Notes: generated by a model from the letters alone, not told the origin. Positions 34,005 through 46,477 are shown, counted from the stretch's first letter. The stretch: DNA of 64,000 nt from Allium sativum (GCA_030737875.1 CM060910.1:613999303-614063302); one strand, 5' to 3'. A program made the numbers and translations.

Positions 34005-35042
34005 GTTGGTATCAGAGCTTTGGTTTACAGAGCTAGAGAACAAGGCACATTTGAACCATACGAAAGAATTCATCAGATATTGGATTAGTAATATCCAACG
34101 AGAATGACTTGTTAGAGATGGGATCAGTAGTATCCTAGAACGAGTGTGAAGAGTATATTTTTGAAAGTGAAAACAAATTTTTATTTTGAGAATTTAAATC
34201 AATTATTCGTATTTGATTATCTATTTATATTGAGTTGGAAAGTCCAGTATATATAGATTTTGCGTATATGTCTGATCCGCGTGTATTCGAAGTTTTGATA
34301 TACTGGGTAGATATAGAATCACCTTCTAAGTCGCCCGGAGAGAACTCTGATGATTGATGCATCATCATCAGAATTTATGTTCGAGTGACGAAAGGGAGAT
34401 TTTCTATATATTTCCATTAGACTGGTGTGAGAACCAAAACTAATATAGTTAGAACACATTGTTGTGAATTGGCATCAAAAACATGATTTTCTGTATATGT
34501 ATCAAATTTATGAATTTGAAACTCTAATTCACTAATTGATTGATGTTTGTGTTGTTTGTTTAGTTGTTTGATAATTTTGAACCATTATGCCTAATTGAAC
34601 CAAATATTGAATTATATTGAAAATTGGTCGCATTTGCTTGCATATACATATATATCATTGAACAGGTCATAGCAAGGAGGCTAGAGCCAGAGAATAAAAT
34701 TTGTTTGCCCGACAAATAGGTACATGTTTACTACATAATTTACTGTTTTGTTTGGGTGATGATGATTTTATGAGCCTATTGGCTAGCCGCTTGGCTTTTT
34801 TTTCTTTTTGAGATCTGAAGGACCGGGGAAGCTATTTGAAATTCCCCGATGCACCCGGTGCAGGGGAGTTTATGGCGAAATTTTTCGAAAATTTAGGGTG
34901 TTAGCCAAATTTTTGAAAATTTGAAAATTCTCAGAAACTGAAAAGTTGGAGAATGAAAGCCAGATCGAACGTAGAGTTGATTAATCAAACCACTTTCGAC
35001 TTTGTTCCTTTTCGGGGACGAAAAGTTTTAAGTGGGGGAGAT
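34005..35042 (+). other. Non-coding interior of element C
   Basis: It starts with spacer GT and primer site TGGTATCAGAGC (34007-34018). A leader with a 'gggatcagtagtatcctag' stretch is shared with B's leader. Then comes AT-rich sequence with no domain. The 3' part has 'cccgacaaataggta' and, from about 34870, a tract shared with B ('ttagccaaatttttgaa', 'aactgaaaagttggagaatg'). It ends in polypurine tract AAGTGGGGGAGAT (35030-35042). The longest sense frame starting at an ATG that I noticed is about 29 codons (34268). It retains only the terminal cis regions. Confidence 0.85.
34007..34018 (+). other. Primer-binding site of element C (tRNA-Met)
   Basis: TGGTATCAGAGC lies two bases after the 5' LTR end. 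Confidence 0.93.
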
Positions 35043-37356
35043 TGTAACAACCCGAAAATCTGGGCCAGTTTAAAATTTTTATTTTGGCAATTTTAGCGAA
35101 TTTTGAATATTTAAAATAGATTATTTTAAATAAAATCGACCAGAAATTTATTTTGAATATGATTCGACGTATATATTATATACGTCGTCGTTAGAATATA
35201 AATATTTATATATAATTATAAATAGAATTGAAAATGGCGCGGTAGTTCGATAATTCGATTTCAAACTTCAATTGAATGTACCGGGTGCAAAACGATCCGG
35301 ATTTTAGTGAAACCAAAAACATTAGGATCTAATTGATGATATCTTTCCAACGAATCCGAAAAATCAAAATTTCATTAGCGGGAATCAAAAGATATGTCCA
35401 ATTGAAAATTCTGAATAGTCGCTATGGAAATCAGGCCCTTAAAAATGGGAATTTTGCAAATGACCTCGGATTTCGACGAAACCACTTTTGTTGGATCCGT
35501 GATGTTAAATTATTGCTAGATTCCAAATTTCATAATTTTTCGAATCAATATGTGAGCGTGGAAAAGGAAAAAGCGTTTGACCGGTTTCAGTTGATTTTAA
35601 TTGTTTTATAAAACTGAAATTCTTTATTACTTAAAAACTGAATTTTTATATGGTTGAAAATTAGATTTTTATTATAGAAAGACGTTATTTTTACAATAGA
35701 AAGGCTTGATTTTATTTGTGAAGAAAGATTTGATTTTTTTTACGTATAAAGATATGATTTTTATATTTTTAAAGTATTAAAAATATAATCTTTACTATAT
35801 AGAAGATGTAAAAATATGATTTTTGGTTAGGTAGAGAGTTAAAAATATAATTTTTACATGATAGGAATATTAAAAATATCATCTTTATATGTGTAGAAAA
35901 ATAAAAATGAGATTTTTATAAAGATGAAATCTTTAAATTTGAAAAGGCGAAGTCTTTGTTTTTATAAAGGCGAAATCTTTATTTTAGAAAAGGCGAAATC
36001 TTTATATGGAAAATAGCGTGATAAAAATATAATTTTTATCTATATAACATAGTAGTAAAAATTCGATTTTTATATATTGAATAACGGAATAAAAATTCGA
36101 TTTTTAAATGTAGGAAGTGATTATAAAAATATGATTTTTAAATTGGAAGTGAATAAATAAAAATGTGATTTTTATTTTAAAGACATCAGTATATAAAAAT
36201 GTGATTTTTACATATGTAGTGAAAGCGGACAACGAAAGCGATAAGAGACGAGAACAGTGAAGATTTCCTGCATTAGAAGTGCCGTGGAGCTAGGATAGCT
36301 ATTTGTGAGAATTTCTCACCTTTCAATTTCTTTTTCTATTTATATATATATATTAGGATGCAGACGGTGCTTAGTAGCACCCGACACAATCGTCCACAGA
36401 CCATGGACTTGTTTGTTTGATTGCAAAAATTTGTTAGACTATTTGATTGAAATTGAATTGTTGGGTGAAATAAATTGATTTGATTGATGTGTGAATGGCG
36501 TGGGCCTTCACTAGACCGGGGATAAGGCTAGGCCTCGTCCCGTTTCTAGTATCGTGTCGTTATGCCGCCGAAATTTTCTAAAATAAGTTAGAAAAATAGA
36601 AAATATCATTTTATTTAAAGAATGAACTGAATAGAAATTCATATGTTGGAATAAAATGTTTTATCGTTAAAAATATAATTTTTAACGTGAATGTGAATAA
36701 ATAAATATTCATTTACAAACCAGACGGTTTGTTTATGTACATCTATTTGAAGGACATTGATTGGGTCGATAAATTTTACACATCGCCCAACTGCACAAAT
36801 AAAATATTTGTTTGATTGTTTGAAACCCCACACGGGTGTTGGGATGAAATATGAAGTTCACTCATCCTGATTGATTAAATATGTCGATCGATTGATTGAC
36901 AAGCTGTTATAAGCATTAGATATCTATATTTGATGCTTATACAGTGTAGTGCACTTTGGTTGATGGTTGATTATCTATCGTTGCTATTATATACATTTGT
37001 TGTATGGAATCCATATAATTAACTTTATATGGTGATTGATTGGGCCTCATTCCAATTTAGAAAATAAAGAATAATATAAAATAAAGGTTCATGTGTTGAC
37101 AGTACTCATCCATTGAGATTGGTCATGTGTTGAACGAAATATTTTAGTAATAAAATTTACATCTTTATAATATAAAATAAAGGTTCATGTGTTGACAGTA
37201 CTCATCCATTGAGATTGGTCATGTGTTGAACGAAATATTTTGATAATAACAACTATTTTGAAAAAGAAATATTTGAAATAGAATATTTGAAAATAGAAAT
37301 TTATGAAGCCGTGTTGATTAGATTGACGCCATTTTGACGTGAACGATATTTATATC

Positions 37357-37572
37357 GAATTGAAAACGATTTCGAAATGAATTGAATTGAAAACGATTTC
37401 GAAATGAATTGAATTGAAAACGATTTCGAAATGAATTGAATTGAAAACGATTTCGAAATGAATTGAATTGAAAACGATTTCGAAATGAATTGAATTGAAA
37501 ACGATTTCGAAATGAATTGAATTGAAAACGATTTCGAAATGAATTGAATTGAAAACGATTTCGAAATAAATT
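37357..37572 (+). repeat. 27-bp tandem repeat, eight copies
   Basis: The same unit as at 32221-32463, one copy fewer. Confidence 0.95.
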
Positions 37573-40408
37573 GAAAACGAATTCAAATTTAATTGAAAGC
37601 AAATTGAAATGAATTCAAATTGAATTGAAATTTGAATTGAATAGAAATGAATTTTAAAACGAATTTATAAAGAAGAATTCAATTTTGCTTTGGATTGAAA
37701 TGGAAGTTTAAATTGTTTTTGAAACGAATTTAAAACTATTTATATAATTCGTTTTAAATAGAAATCGACGAAATATATATTATATATATTATATATATAA
37801 TATAATGGCCTGAATAGAACGCGCCGCGGCGTGGCAGTTCGCGAATTTCGACCATTTATTTCAAACGGACATTACGGGAGATCCGACCGTCGGATCCTCC
37901 TAAAACTGGAACTGTTGGGTTCGTATCGAAAAGAGCTTTCTAACGAATATTAGAAATTCAAAATCTAACGGTTGGATTTGGAGTTACGTCCAAATCAAAT
38001 TTGAAAAAGGTCGCTGTAAGTGCAGTTCGATGGCCATTGATGGAAATCGACTGTACGGGCCTTGATAAAATTATTAAAAATAGTAATAATTTGTGTAAAA
38101 TCATAAGAAATGATTTGTGAAGATTTGGGATGAAAAACTCCATATTTGAAAAGATAAAAATAAATTTCTATCGAAATGAACTAGTTTTGAACTAGAAATA
38201 CAATTCTATTTATTTTTAAATAAATAAATTGAATTTGAAAAGGGTTTTAAAAATAACCAGAATTTCCAATGATTGCATTGGAGTGGATTTGAATCGAAAT
38301 TGTCTTCGGAATATTTCGATGTTGGAATTCGTGATTATACAGATGTTGTTATGGAAATTTGAAAGATATATATTTATATCGTTATTTCCAATACGACATT
38401 TGTTAATCGTAGAATTTGATATTGAATATAAGCCGGGATATTTTCTATTCAGAGCCTTGTATTTAATATCAAATGTGATTTGGGTTTGTCGTGAATGGTG
38501 TCTTCACTAACACTGTTCTTGAACCCAGTTGAGAAAAGATTAAATCTTTTTATTTAGATTTAATGAAGTGTACCAATTCAATAATATTTAATTGGAATTG
38601 AATTGATATTGATATTGGGTTTATCGTGAACAGTGTTTTAAATAACACTTGTTCTTTAACCCGATAATTAATGGAATGATTTTTGGGTTTATCGTGAACA
38701 GTGTTTTAAATAACACTCGTTCTTTAACCCGATAATTAAGGAATGTGATTTTGGGTTTATCGTGAACCGTGTTTTAAATGACACTGATTCTTTAACCCAG
38801 TCGAAGATTAAGACTAAGTGGAGTTTTAATGAATCTTTAATTAGATTGAAATGATCGAAAATGGAGTATCACCAGTTTTGCTCCAGGCGATAGTTAAATC
38901 TTTAATTAGATTTAAACGTGAAACGGTAATTAAATTTACCGATAACACCGTGGTGTTAGATATGAAGTAAGACCCGTTTTACTTCATGGGATGAATAGGT
39001 TGGGATGGGGAAATTAAAACAAATGATTACTTCGGTAAGGTTCGCTAATCCCGACTAGTTTGAATTGATATTCAAAATATAGATTAAAGAATAAATTCAA
39101 GAAATTTATCTTGGATAAAATTAATGGGAACCTTTCCCTATGAATGTGAAATTTAGAAACTAACTGTCGGTTAGCTAAGCAGAATGGTTTTCTGGATATT
39201 GACCTGATGTTGGTTTCGGCCTTCGGGGTTAATATTTGGGAAATTATTCTCTTGATTAATTTACGGTTAGTGACTAATGAATTGGAATGAGGCGTATGTT
39301 GTGTTTGTGTAACACTTATTTAAAATAATACGCGAGTTATTCGGAAAGACCGGGTTTATCCCATTCTGAATAACTGATACGACGATAAGTCGAAGATGAA
39401 GACGGTGGTCGAAGACCAGAAGTCTTCACGTCGTTTGGGTAATTACTGATGATCTTGATTGGGCTGTACACCTAAGAAGATGGAAACAGTTAGTGATCGT
39501 CCTGACGTGCTTGGAGATCGATGGATATGCGGGGTACTAGGTGCCTCCGGTTTCGTTCAGACCCAGAACGGACTTGTAAATGGACTATGTGTCTGACATT
39601 GGATTTTAGTCCGTGTGATTGATCTCTATTAAATATATACCTGTTTGGCGGCGGAGAATTTATTCTCTTGCTTAACGCCCTTCTCTGAGACGTACGAGCT
39701 CAGGGGTTATATATTGATGGATATCAATCGCATGGAGTGAATTGCCTGTGTGGCATGCTAAGATGCAAATGATCAAGGCTTCTGTTGAAAAGCAAAGTCT
39801 TGTGGTTGATGATCGAAGCACGGCCTTTGTGGCGTAGCTTTGTGTAACGTTGATTCGCGAGTATCACACCCGGTATGAATCAAAAACGGGAGACGGACAT
39901 CAGGGAGGACATGTGTTTCTTTCTAGTTAGGAGTGGCGTCAGTGCTTGAACTGGCTGACGAGTTTGACTCATGTGGATGTTGCTTATTATTACTTGCTGA
40001 AAAGCGAGGCGCCTCGTGATATCGGTTTCGGCCGATGCTTCTGGTCGGCTGACGGGCCAGGCTTACGCCCCAAAGGGCGGAGAAACGTAGTGTTCAGGCA
40101 TAATAATCCACATCGGTGGATCGGCCCTGACGATCCAAGGCCCACCTGAGTCTGGGTCCTGAGACATGGGCTAGATTGCCTCGAATCGGTTGAGGATCTT
40201 GCCCCTAGCCTCGGTTCATACCATAAATGATAACCCAACTTCCAATATGACGTTTTGCAGTTTTGATTGTAAACTTATATATGGCGACATAGTGTTATGG
40301 GGCATTCATGCCGCCTATGATTGATACTTATGATTTGAAGTTGTTTTATACACTATGCACTTATAATATTATCAAATGATTTGTTTTAAACGTATCAAGC
40401 ATTCTTTG

Positions 40409-40480
40409 GCTGTTATAAGGGAAAACCCTATCCCCCGGCTTGTGTTGCATTGTGTGATAGGACCTGGGTCTTATAACAGC
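40409..40480 (+). other. Conserved LTR stem-loop SL1 in C 3' LTR
   Basis: GCTGTTATAAG (40409-40419) pairs perfectly with CTTATAACAGC (40470-40480). Compared with Y and Z (GCTATTATAAG/CTTATAATAGC), one A-T pair is replaced by a G-C pair, a compensatory double change. Confidence 0.65.
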
Positions 40481-40623
40481 TTCATTTTTCTTTATTTAGC
40501 ATTGTGCTGTTTGTTTTATGCACTGGTATTCTTGGGAGGAAACCCGTTCCGTGTTATACGGCGTGGTCCCTTGATTTACCTAACTTTAAAAATAAAGATT
40601 AATAACTGTTTTAGTTCTCACAC

Positions 40624-40672
40624 CAGTCACATGACTGACCCGGAGTTTATTGTTTTAACCTAAACTCTGGGT
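40624..40672 (+). other. Conserved LTR stem-loops SL2 and SL3 in C 3' LTR
   Basis: CAGTC-ACAT-GACTG (40624-40637) is followed by ACCCGGAGTTTA (40638-40649) pairing with TAAACTCTGGGT (40661-40672), with one G-U type pair. 'gacacgggcag' follows, as in the other families. Confidence 0.6.
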
Positions 40673-41011
40673 GCCCCTATTTTTGACACGGGCAGCTAGT
40701 AGTTTTGGTTTTGCAGATTTATATTCACAGGATCCTGGTTTACAGCTGGAACGATATCCGGAAAGCTTTGTATCCGTATATCTACTTCTAGTTGTGTTTT
40801 GTATTATTTTCTGCTGTTATGTATTTAAATGTAATTTAAATCTCTGATATTTCTGTGTAATATTTATTTGTTTATGCTCTGTATATTCTTGTAATCTGAT
40901 GCATTGTTGTAATATACAGTGAAATGTTCTTTTGTATGCGTTCTGTTGTGGCTTGTTCTCGAACTATCCGACGCTTTCCTTTACGGGGAAGTTACGGGTT
41001 TTCACACTATT

Positions 41012-42154
41012 CTTTTCTAAAGTTTAATACTTCAATAAAAATGAAATTTTTATTTTAATTCTAGTATCACATAAAATAATATTTTATATGTAAACATTTC
41101 TTGTGAATTCTGATATCATATAAAATAACATTTTATATGTAAACAATTCTGTAAATTGTAATATCATATAAAATAATGTTTTATATGTAAACATTTCCTA
41201 TCAAAAATGTTTATTTTTATACTATCACAACAATTTCTAACTAAAATGATATTTTTAATCCAATGTAACTTTTTCTAACTAAAATGATGTTTTTATTCTG
41301 ATTTGTCAATTCTAACATGAACAGTGTTTATTTCAAGCAAAATAATTCAATCCATCAACAGATCGGCATAACAGAATTCATCAATCTACACCAAATCATG
41401 AATAACAACAAATCAATTTTAACAGCGAATTGGCAAAGCGCAATCATAATTAATAAATTTTAGTTATATAAAAATAAGAAATTCTCATATCGATTTGTCT
41501 GAACAGTTCAGATTTGAATTTTCTCTGAATTTTGATTTTCTCTGTTTCGGTCCTAGTTTGTTTCATGGTGTAGATCTCCTCTTCTTGATTTAAATGCTTT
41601 TGAAATCGTTCGACTTCGTTACTGTTTGAATAAGATATGAACGTTTATATATTAATTACCTTAATAAAATAATTAAATATTATTTTAAAATTCTTATTTA
41701 CATTGTAAAGGGGTAAATCCCTTTCTTCCTCTTTCTGTTTTACATGCTCTGGGACTGTAACCACTGAACCCAACATCGAAGTCTAGGGCTCGAAATTACC
41801 CTCCATCCATCGCGCCGAAACATGTTCGGATGACCCCACCCGAACGCCCATTGCGCCACCTGCCTGCTGCCACCGTCGAGGTGAACTCGCACCAACCAGG
41901 GCTGCGAAAACTGATCCCAAACCCGACCACATTCCATCTTGAAATCGGCCTCCACCATTACCAATAACACATCATAACCGTTGGTCTTCTACATCTCTCT
42001 ACGCTCTTCGATATTTGTCTTATAAACGTTTGAAATTACTTGGCGGATTTGAAGAAAAATGAGGAAGAGAATTGGAAGAAACCGGTCAATCATTTGAACT
42101 AGTGGCGACTACGGTATTTAGAATTAGGGTTTCGGTATTTCTACTGTATTTATA
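41012..42154 (-). mobile_element. X 5' LTR, part 2 (between insertions C and B)
   Basis: Colinear with 13741-14860 of the 3' LTR. It contains the end of the hairpin array and, in X sense, the GC-rich leader with a 76-codon frame (41740-41970). It ends with TATTTATA (42147-42154), the TATA box now abutting element B. Confidence 0.87.
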
Positions 42155-43013
42155 TGTAACGACCCAGAAAATATGAACCAATTTAAAAAATTAAAAATGG
42201 CTAAAATAATTGATTTTAAATATTTAAAATAAATATTTTAAATAATAGCGATGGAAAGTAAGTTTGAATCGACATTTGAAAACGAATATAATTAATTCTA
42301 ATTATAAACAAGGCCTGAAAAGGCGCTGCAGTTTCAAAAATTGTATTCAAACTTTGTCGGACTGTACCGGGTGCAAAACAAAACGGATTTGAGTGAAACC
42401 AAAAATATTTAAATCTGTTAGTGAATACCTTTCTAACGAATCTGCAAAATCAAAGTTTCATAGCGGAAAGCAAAAGTTATAGCCAAATGAATTTTCAGAA
42501 AGGTCGCTATGGAATTTATATAGCCCGTGAAATTGGCCATTTTGCATATGACCTTGGAATTCGACGAAACCAATTTTATAGGATCCGGGATGTGAAGTTA
42601 TTGCTAGGTTTCAAATTTCATAATTTTTGAAGTTAGTATGTGAGTGTGTCAAAGGAAAATGTGTTTTGGTCAATTATAGTTAAATTGGATCGACCAGAAA
42701 TGGGCCTTTTGCAAACGGTCTCTGAATTCGACGAAACTAGTTTTGTTGGGACCGTATCGTCAAAACATAGCCAGCTTTATTTTTTTGGAATTTTTCGAAT
42801 TAGTTTGTGGCCCTGGCAAATTGAAATGTACGTTCAAATCAAATATTGAATGTTATATATTTTAATTTGAATGGAAACTGACTGAAACAGTCGAATTAGC
42901 CTTCGAAACATATCCCATTGTGTTCGGAATGGGGGTAAAATGCTAGGGACGACAGTCGTTGGGTTTGGATTGGGGTTCATGGGTGAAAGGGGTATTTTGG
43001 AGATTTTAAAAAT

Positions 43014-43022
43014 TATAAAATA
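43014..43022 (+). promoter_or_regulatory. Putative TATA box of element B LTR
   Basis: TATAAAATA is followed about 30 bp later by a CT-rich stretch ('cactcctctctccccgacc'), the usual layout of a plant TATA promoter and start region. The 3' LTR has TATAAAAAA at the same place (about 53550). If right, U3 is about 0.9 kb and R-U5 about 3.9 kb. Confidence 0.45.
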
Positions 43023-43602
43023 AAATAAAAAAATTGATTGGTCAGCTCACTCCTCTCTCCCCGACCTTTCTTCCTCGCGCAACACGGAAAGCCGCTCCTC
43101 CCTTCACTCCTCTTTTTCTTTCCAACCACTAAGTAAAATCACCAGCTTCAGTTAGGGATTTTGTAAAGTTTCCTCTCCTCTACAAATCCATACTAGATTG
43201 GATAATTATCGTCAAGTATCTGAGAAGAATCGGCCACCTGAAGTCACGAAGTTCAGCACGCCTGAGCTCCTCCCCTGCTGCGTCGATCAACACCAAACCA
43301 CCACCGCTGGGTGCGGTTTTCCTCTCTCCTTGGCGTAGTGTACTTCGATTTCGTCATCGTTCAACGGTTTGATTGAAAAATCAAAACCCAAGTTCGAACC
43401 ATTTCAAAGAGGTATACGGGTTTATTTATTTTTAACCGATTTCGACAAATAAAAGCATTGCAAACTTCTAAAAATCATATCTTTTTCGTGTATTGATGAA
43501 ATTCAGTGAAACAAGAGACAGTGGACTCATGTGTACGTCTTCTACATTCCAGAAGAGACCGCATATTTTTCTAAGCCTTCTGTTATTTTTGGTGGAGTGG
43601 AA

Positions 43603-43614
43603 CCCAAGGTGAGA
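43603..43614 (+). other. Candidate splice donor in B 5' LTR
   Basis: CCCAAG|GTGAGAT fits the donor consensus and lies about 560 bp after the putative transcription start. It is conserved in the 3' LTR (GT at 54148). Confidence 0.4.
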
Positions 43615-46405
43615 TTTCTAATTTATAAACGATATGGAAAACGACGATGTATAAATTATATAGTCGATGTATGAGTTGTATAAGTGTTGTACACCTCTTG
43701 TATAAGTGTTGTATAAGTTGTACGTTCGATGTATAAGTTATATGCGTTGTAAAAATTATATATGTGTTGAAATAGAAGTGAATTGCTATAAATATATATA
43801 TATATATATATATACGCCCCTCGTCCACAAACCATGGATGATATTTATTGGTTGTGATTGGTGTGAAAATTGATTGATAGCGAATGGTTGATTGGGATTG
43901 TTTGGGGTTGATATTGAGTGATTGTGGTTGAAAAATACCCGTTTGTGGTTGAGAAATATTTGGTTGAAACCACATAGGATTAGTTTGTGGAGATGAAATA
44001 AATATATACATGCCGCCTACGTGCGAACTAGATGCATGATTCCCCATTGTCAAAAACCGCGAGGTTTTAAGGTAGAGCGAGGAGCCGTACTAGGGACGGT
44101 TCCGGTTTTAACTACCCTGTCGTTATGCTGCCGAAATTTTGAATAATATTCATGTGTTTGAATTATTTTCATTTGTTGAAACTATATTTATTCGTTGAAT
44201 AGAAAACCTTCATGTGTTGAATCGATATTCATTCGTTGGATAGAAATTCATGTATTGAATGGTGTTCGTGTTTTAAATATAAAAATCACATTTTTACCTA
44301 TATATATAAACTATAGGAAACCTTCATGTGTTGAGTCGATATTCATTAATTGAATTGAAATTCATGTGTTGAATGGTATTCATATTTTGAAATAAATTGT
44401 TTTATAATAAAAATCATATTTTTATCATCTATATGAACTATATAAAATAGTCGTGTTTTGAAATAAAAGGTTTTATAATAAAAATCCTATTTTATCACCT
44501 ATATAAACTATAGAAAATAATCGTGTTTTGAAATAAATTGTTTTATAACAAAAATCACATTTTTATTATATAAATGAATTGTTAAAAATAGTGAAGTGTT
44601 GAAATAGAAGACGGTTAGATAAAAATATCATTTTTATCAAATGTATGAAAAGAATATAGCTTTGAAATCGAAGAATCGATATATATTTATAAATAGAATT
44701 GAAATATATCGAATAACGACGCTGCAGTTCTTATTTTGAAACCGTGATTTCAAATGATTATACCGGGAGATCCGACCATCAGATTTTCCTGAAATCGCAA
44801 CCGTTGGGTTCGCTTTGGAAATATCTTTCCAACGGCACCAACTTTGTAAAAATCCAACGGTTGGATTGTCTAGAATGTTAAATTCAAATCTGAAGAAAAA
44901 CAGCGCTAGAATCGATTATATTTATATTTATATATAAATATAATTATATATAATCGAATAACGACGCTGCAGTTCATATTTTGGAATCGAAACTTCAAAC
45001 GATTATACCGGGAGATCCGACCGTCGGAATTTCCCGAAACTGGAACCGTTGGATTCGTTTTGAAAAGATCTTTCTAATGATGTAAATTTTGTGAAGATCC
45101 AACGGTTAGATTTTCAGATATGTGTAAAACAAATCTGAAGAAAAACAGCACCACGGTCGCGTTATGGCCCGAAGCGTCGTTTTGAATAAATTGGTTATTT
45201 TAAATTAAATAAAAATAGCGATAAATCGTTATAAAATATTACAAACGATATGGATGTGATTTAGAAATTAACTGAAGGTTAGCTAAGTCGAATGGTTTCC
45301 TGGATTTTGATCTGATGTTGGTTTCGGCCTTCGGGGTTAATATTTGGGAAATCGTTCTCTTACTGATTGACGGTTAGTGACTAATGGATTGAAATGATGC
45401 GTATGTATGTTAGTGTTGCACTTGTTTACTATATACGCGAGTTGCTCAGAAAGACCGGGTTTATCCCATTCTGAATAACTGAATCGACGATAAGAAATCG
45501 AAGATGAAGACGGTGGTCGAAGACCGGAGATCTTCACCTCGTTTGGATGGTAAACAAGGTCCTGATTGGGAGGCATCCCGAAATATGGATAATGAGTGGT
45601 GATCGTCCAGACGTATGTGGTGATCGATGGGTTTGCGAGGTATATAGTGCCTCCGGTTTCGTTCAGACCTAGAACGGACTTGCAAATGGATAGTGTGTCT
45701 GACATTGGAGTTTATTCTGTGTGATTGATAGCCATCAGTTGCACGGTGTGTATAGCCTGTGTGGCATGCTAAGATGCAGTGATCAGGGCTTTTGTTGAAA
45801 AGCAAAGTCTTATGGAGATGATCAAAGCACCGCCTGTGTGGCGTAGCATTGTGTGCAACGTAAAATCGTGAGCCTCACACCCCGGTATGAACCAGAAACG
45901 GGAGGAAGGACCTCAGGGAGGACATGCATTTCTTTCTAGCTAGAAGTGGCGTCAGTGGTTTTACACGCCCTGACGAGTTTGACTTATGTGGTTGTTACTG
46001 TTGCGAGGCGCCTCGGTTTGATCGGACGATCCGGGTCCGATGGAGTCATTCGTTGGCTCACTTACGCCCCATAGGGCGGGGAAACGCATTGTTCAGGAAT
46101 TTTAATCCACATCGGTGGACCGGCCCTGACGATCCAAGGGCCCACCTGAGTTTGGGTCCTAAGGGGCGGGCTAGAGCGTCTCGAAGTCGTTAAGGACTAT
46201 CTTTTGCCTTGGTTCATGACGGAAATCCAATTTCCAAATACGTGACTGTGCGGTTTTGATTGCATACCAATATATGGCGATATAGTGGTATGGGGCATTA
46301 ATGTCGTCTATGATTGATACTTATGATTTGAAAATGCTTTTGAAATATATAAACAGTAATAAAAATATCAAATTCTTTTGTTTTATTCGTATCAAGCATA
46401 TTTTG

Positions 46406-46477
46406 GCTATTATAAGGTAAAACTCTATCCTCCGGTTTGCGTTGCATTGTGTGATGGGAACTGAGTCTTATAATGGC
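46406..46477 (+). other. Conserved LTR stem-loop SL1 in B 5' LTR
   Basis: GCTATTATAAG (46406-46416) pairs with CTTATAATGGC (46467-46477) with one G-U pair. The 3' LTR copy is at 56933-57004. Confidence 0.6.

Larger units (their letters stand above)
29900..41006 (+). mobile_element. Element C: non-autonomous long-LTR element (LARD-like)
   Basis: C is bounded by TGTAACAACCCG at 29900 and TTTTCACA ending at 41006, and flanked by TSD CTATT (29895-29899, 41007-41011). The uninterrupted site is visible at about 13735 in the other X LTR. It comprises a 4105-bp 5' LTR, tRNA-Met primer site, a 1.0-kb non-coding interior, a polypurine tract and a 5964-bp 3' LTR. Over the first 3.84 kb the LTRs differ by only about 26 substitutions by eye, the least of any element here. 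They then stop matching, because the 5' LTR has a different 236-bp end. Both ends of the interior resemble B's interior, so C looks like an internally deleted relative of B (inference). Confidence 0.92.
35043..41006 (+). mobile_element. Element C 3' LTR
   Basis: 5964 bp with the full family architecture: AT-rich units, eight 27-bp repeats (37357-37572), GATCCGACCGTCGGATC (37880-37896), a 'gggtttatcgtgaacagtgttttaaata' type repeat (three copies at 38616-38790), the GAGAATTTATTCTC hairpin (39654-39667), GAGGCGCCTC (40006-40015), SL1 (40409-40480), SL2 (40624-40637) and SL3 (40638-40672). The last 2.1 kb is homologous to the B, W, Y and Z LTR ends and is missing from C's own 5' LTR. Confidence 0.9.

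Noticed and set aside
29900..41006. C as two separate elements joined by recombination
   Set aside because: Identical TSDs CTATT on both sides and the matching empty site in the other X LTR show one insertion; only the 5' LTR end is odd.
45337..46193. Several 80-120-codon frames repeated at 55864-56720 as genes
   Set aside because: They lie on both strands of the GC-richer LTR block of B; the repetition is due to the two LTRs, and no domain is visible.
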